Source: Actinotalea solisilvae
GTDB taxonomy: Bacteria > Actinomycetota > Actinomycetes > Actinomycetales > Cellulomonadaceae
NCBI RefSeq assembly: GCF_016464425.1
Contig: NZ_JADDKQ010000010.1
Coordinates: 1 to 64,000, forward strand
Direction: 5' to 3'
Length of the DNA: 64,000 nt
The notes beneath the pieces are model-generated. The model made no database searches. It saw only the letters and a program-made list of their open reading frames with translations, and was not told where the DNA came from. This document shows, piece after piece, positions 61,565 to 64,000 of this stretch (position 1 is the first letter of the stretch; every line of letters begins with the position of its first letter). The position numbers and the translations under genes were made by a program.

Positions 61565-61588
61565 GAACGTTGTTATAGAACAGCGTTC
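61565..61588. promoter_or_regulatory. TetR-type operator between the 4-TM gene and tetR
   Basis: A 24-bp imperfect palindrome has half sites GAACGTTGTT and AACAGCGTTC, matching at 9 of 12 positions per arm. It is the most A/T-rich stretch nearby and lies between the divergent starts at 61542 and 61621. Confidence 0.7.
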
Positions 61589-61608
61589 CTGAGTGCCGGT
61601 CAAGTGCG

Positions 61609-61614
61609 TAGGAT
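61609..61614 (+). promoter_or_regulatory. -10 element, leaderless-type (tetR)
   Basis: TAGGAT lies 6 bp before the GTG at 61621. Confidence 0.5.
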
Positions 61615-61620
61615 CGGCGC

Positions 61621-62310
61621 GTGCCCCGCCCCCGGACCCACGACGACGCCCTGCGCGTCCGGCTGCTCGAGGTCACCTCGGAGGTGATCTCGACCGGCGG
61701 GGCGGGCGCCGTCACGCTGCGCGACGTCGCCCGCCGGGCAGGGACCTCGCCGTCGGCGGTCTACGCGCTGTTCGGCAGCCGAGACGACCTGCTCGAGGCG
61801 GTGGTCGCCGAGGCGTTCCGCCGGTTCGCCGACCACCTCGCGCGGGCCGCCACGTCGGACGACGCGGCCGCGGACCTGCTCACGCTCGGCGTCGCGTACC
61901 GGAGCAGCGCGCTCGCGGACCCGCACTTCTACCGCGTGATGTTCGACCGGCCCGTGACGGGCCCGGCAGTCCCGGTCGGCCCCGCGGGCGCTGTCGGGAC
62001 CGAGGACGGGGACGACGACGGAGCGGTGGCGCCGGCCGGCCGCGCCACCTTCGGCGTGCTGCGCGCCGCGGTCGACCGGGTGCTCCGGGACCCCCGTCCG
62101 CAACGGCCCGCCGCGGACGCGACGGAGGCGGCGCTCGTGCTGTGGGGACACGTCCACGGGCTCGTCGCGCTCGAGCTGGCCGGCCTGCTGCCCGGCGGCC
62201 CGGCCGAGCGCGAGCGGCGCTACGTGGCCGCGCTCCGCGCCTCGGGCGCGGCGGTCCTCGGCCCCGCGGGGCCGGCCGCCACTCTCGCGGGCCGGACGCC
62301 GTCCGCCTGA
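61621..62310 (+). CDS. TetR-family regulator (WHG C-terminal domain type)
   Basis: The 229-residue repressor has an HTH in VTLRDVARRAGTSPSAVYALFGSRDDLLEAVVAEAF (about 31-66) and a ligand-binding part that includes LWGHVHGLVALELAGLL, as in the TetR WHG subfamily. A 20-residue Gly/Asp insertion (GPAGAVGTEDGDDDGA) interrupts the ligand domain. It likely binds the palindrome at 61565-61588 and controls the divergent membrane gene and itself. The inducer is unknown. Confidence 0.92.
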   Translation: MPRPRTHDDALRVRLLEVTSEVISTGGAGAVTLRDVARRAGTSPSAVYALFGSRDDLLEAVVAEAFRRFADHLARAATSDDAAADLLTLGVAYRSSALADPHFYRVMFDRPVTGPAVPVGPAGAVGTEDGDDDGAVAPAGRATFGVLRAAVDRVLRDPRPQRPAADATEAALVLWGHVHGLVALELAGLLPGGPAERERRYVAALRASGAAVLGPAGPAATLAGRTPSA

Positions 62311-62362
62311 CACCGCCTCGTGTCGGTGGGCGGTGGCACGCTGCTCCTGGGCGACGTCGGCG

Positions 62363-62395
62363 CGCCGAGACAGCGCCGAGACAGCGCCGAGACAG
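62363..62395 (+). repeat. Three 11-bp perfect tandem repeats
   Basis: CGCCGAGACAG is repeated three times without gaps, immediately downstream of tetR and before the winged-helix gene. Confidence 0.85.
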
Positions 62396-62412
62396 GGTGG
62401 GGGCACCGGAGC

Positions 62413-63765
62413 ATGCGAAGCACAGGGACCACGAGCGCACGGACCACGAGCACACGGAGCGACGCGGCGACGAGCACGCGCAGCACCGCTGCGACGAGCA
62501 CACGCAGCGCGACGAGCGCACGGGCCGGCACCCGGGAGACGGGCGCTCGCGGCAGGGGTGCGCGCGGCCCGGCGGCCCGGACGCTGACGCGGAGGGACGT
62601 GCTGCGGTGGCGCTTCACCGCGCAGGGCCTGGACCGGGCGCCCGGGAGCCTCGACGGCGCCACGTGGCCCACCCAGGTGCCCGTGCTCGACCTCGGCGTC
62701 CAGGACACGGGACCCGACGGCGCGCTGTGGGCGCTCGCGCTCCGCGGGGCGCCCGTCGACGCGACGACGGCCGCGCCCGGCCTCGCGCTCGCGTGGACCG
62801 TGCGCGGCGCGCCCCACCTCTACCGCCGCGAGGAGCTCGCGGCGGTCGCGCGGGCCACCGCGCCCCTGTCCGAGGCGGACGCGCGCCGCCGGGTGCACGA
62901 CGCCGCCAAGCCGCTCGTCGCCGCGGGCATCGACGTGACCACGGCGATCGTCGTCGTCGCGCGGGCGATGCGGCAGATCGTCGTGGGGCCGACGGTCAAG
63001 GGAGACATGTCGGGCCGGCTCACCGCGGCCGTCGACGAGCCGTACGTGCGCTGGTGCGGGGCCTGCCGGGCGACGCACGTGTACGAGATGCCGTTCCGGC
63101 TCGCGGCGCTCCACGCCGGGCTCGAGCTCGAGCCCGGGACCTCTCCCCCCGTGCTCGTGCCCGTGCCGTCGTGGCCCGCCGACCACCTCGACGCGTTCGC
63201 GGCGACGGTCGCCACGCCGCCCGCGGAGCGCGACGTCCCCGTCCACCTCGACGTGGTGCGGGCGTACCTGCGCCTCCTCGGCCCCGCCCGGCCCGGCGAC
63301 GTCGCCGCGTACCTCGACGCGCCCGCCGCGGACGTCGCGCGGCGCTGGTCCGACCTCGCCGACGAGCTCGTCGAGGTCGAGGTCGAGGGCGAGCGCCGGT
63401 GGGCGCTCGCCGAGGACGACGCCTCGCTCGCGGAGGCCTCGGGCTCCTCAGGCTCCTCGGGCTCCTCGGGCACGGTCCGGCTGCTCGGTCCGTTCGACCT
63501 GCTGCTCCAGGGCCGGGACCGCGAGCTCGTCGTCCCGGACCCGGCCGCCCGGTCGGCGCTGTGGCCCGTGCTGGGTCGTCCGGGCGCCGTCGTGCTCGAC
63601 GGCGAGGTCGTCGGCCTCTGGCGCCCGCGCGCCGCGGGCCGTCGCCTGCGGGTGCAGGTGACGCCGTGGGTGCCCTGGACCGCGAAGGTCGAGCGCGCCG
63701 TGGACACCGAGGCCGAGCGCCTCGCGGCCTTCCGGGGCGTCGAGCTCGGCGGGCGGGCCGCATGA
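62413..63765 (+). CDS. Winged-helix DNA-binding domain protein (YcaQ/AlkX-related)
   Basis: The protein (450 residues from ATG 62413) belongs to the HTH_42 group, which includes the YcaQ interstrand-crosslink glycosylase and AlkX-type proteins. The conserved part starts TLTRRDVLRWRFTAQGLDRAPG (about 57), with AWTVRGAPHLYRREE, a catalytic-type loop WCGACRATHVYEMPFRL and a winged-helix C-terminal half. Whether it keeps glycosylase activity is unknown. The first 50 residues are a Thr/Ser/Arg/Ala repeat encoded by short DNA repeats and may not be translated; the real start is unsure. A SGSSGSSGSSG linker lies near residue 355. Confidence 0.82.
   Translation: MRSTGTTSARTTSTRSDAATSTRSTAATSTRSATSARAGTRETGARGRGARGPAARTLTRRDVLRWRFTAQGLDRAPGSLDGATWPTQVPVLDLGVQDTGPDGALWALALRGAPVDATTAAPGLALAWTVRGAPHLYRREELAAVARATAPLSEADARRRVHDAAKPLVAAGIDVTTAIVVVARAMRQIVVGPTVKGDMSGRLTAAVDEPYVRWCGACRATHVYEMPFRLAALHAGLELEPGTSPPVLVPVPSWPADHLDAFAATVATPPAERDVPVHLDVVRAYLRLLGPARPGDVAAYLDAPAADVARRWSDLADELVEVEVEGERRWALAEDDASLAEASGSSGSSGSSGTVRLLGPFDLLLQGRDRELVVPDPAARSALWPVLGRPGAVVLDGEVVGLWRPRAAGRRLRVQVTPWVPWTAKVERAVDTEAERLAAFRGVELGGRAA
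62429..62524 (+). repeat. Degenerate ACGAGC repeats at the 5' end of the winged-helix gene
   Basis: ACGAGC(G/A)C(A/G)C occurs five times (about 62430, 62445, 62470, 62494, 62512), encoding Thr-Ser-Thr/Ala-Arg-Ser units if translated. Confidence 0.65.
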
Positions 63766-64000
63766 CGCGGCGCGGCTGGCTGCTGCTCGGCCTCCTCGGC
63801 GTCATCTGGGGCGTGCCGTACCTGCTCATCAAGGTGGCCGTGGCCGAGGTCTCCCCCGCGACCGTCGTGCTCGCCCGCACGACGGTCGGAGCCCTGGTGC
63901 TCCTCCCGTTCGCCCTGCGGGGTGCGGGGTTCGGCGCGCTCCGGGGACGCTGGCGCGCGCTCGCGCTCTTCGCGGCCCTCGAGGTCGTCGGCCCGTGGAT
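63762..64000 (+). CDS. EamA/DMT-family exporter (partial, cut by window edge)
   Basis: The frame begins with ATG overlapping the previous stop (ATGA) and runs to the window end (79 codons). MTRRGWLLLGLLGVIWGVPYLLIKVAVAEVSPATVVLARTTVGALVLLPFAL matches the first EamA repeat, with its first two membrane helices. These drug/metabolite transporters have ten helices; most of the gene lies outside. Substrate unknown. Confidence 0.85.
   Translation, partial: MTRRGWLLLGLLGVIWGVPYLLIKVAVAEVSPATVVLARTTVGALVLLPFALRGAGFGALRGRWRALALFAALEVVGPW

Noticed and set aside
61575..61588. GAACAGCGTTC as a LexA box before tetR
   Set aside because: Spacer between GAAC and GTTC is 3, not 4, bases, and it is one arm of a larger TetR-type palindrome.
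62363..62524. CRISPR or iteron origin
   Set aside because: Repeats are too short and directly tandem, and no replication or cas gene is near.

Overview
The window is about 75% G+C, with strongly G/C-biased third codon positions, frequent GTG starts and short intergenic gaps. Gene content (mraZ-rsmH-ftsL cluster, DUF3040, DUF3046, DUF5302, ClgR, an SAV_6107-type HEPN protein, a gluABCD-type importer, actinobacterial LexA boxes) points to the chromosome of an actinomycete, most likely order Micrococcales and possibly a Cellulomonas-like genus; the genus cannot be fixed from this sequence alone. I see no tRNA or rRNA gene, insertion sequence, prophage, integrase or CRISPR array. This is core chromosome, so the most interesting material is regulatory.

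Layout. 1-2366 (minus): start of the division and cell-wall cluster mraZ-rsmH-ftsL-ftsI, with ftsI cut by the window edge. 2790-7282 (plus): MoxR ATPase, DUF58 protein and membrane transglutaminase. 7412-10907: DUF3040 protein, an SOS unit (HEPN protein then dinB), a divergent spermidine-synthase-like gene, and a cold-shock gene. 11155-16999 (minus): PAC2 protein plus MFS transporter, then a phosphatase, kinase and response-regulator signalling operon. 17208-24927: HelD-like helicase, matrixin-type protease, serA, DUF5302 protein, aldo/keto reductase and acyl-CoA ligase. 24986-28659: unknown helical protein, nrdR, a LysM membrane protein divergent from lexA, and ldh. 28698-38863: dinG, hflX, an RsmC-like methyltransferase, dapF-miaA-dioxygenase-like unit, two ybjN genes and miaB. 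39043-42452: glutamate-type ABC importer. 42484-49016 (minus): rny, recX, recA, an ABC exporter and DUF3046. 49127-55020: lhr-nei2. 55122-56879 (minus): clgR, pncC and pgsA. 57010-64000: capA, ftsK, a 4-TM protein with divergent tetR, a winged-helix protein and a truncated EamA exporter.

How it works together. The window holds much of a DNA-damage network: lexA, recA, recX, dinB, dinG, lhr, nei2 and a putative LysM division inhibitor. LexA palindromes lie at HEPN-dinB, lysM/lexA and recA. Three promoters (recA, the ABC exporter, lhr) also resemble the LexA-independent RecA-NDp/PafBC promoter class. A second theme is start architecture: at least 13 genes have a TANNNT -10 hexamer 6-8 bp before the start codon, which predicts leaderless mRNAs. 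A third is a ladder of 10-bp-spaced GTGGAG repeats at mraZ, with similar repeats on the other strand toward moxR.
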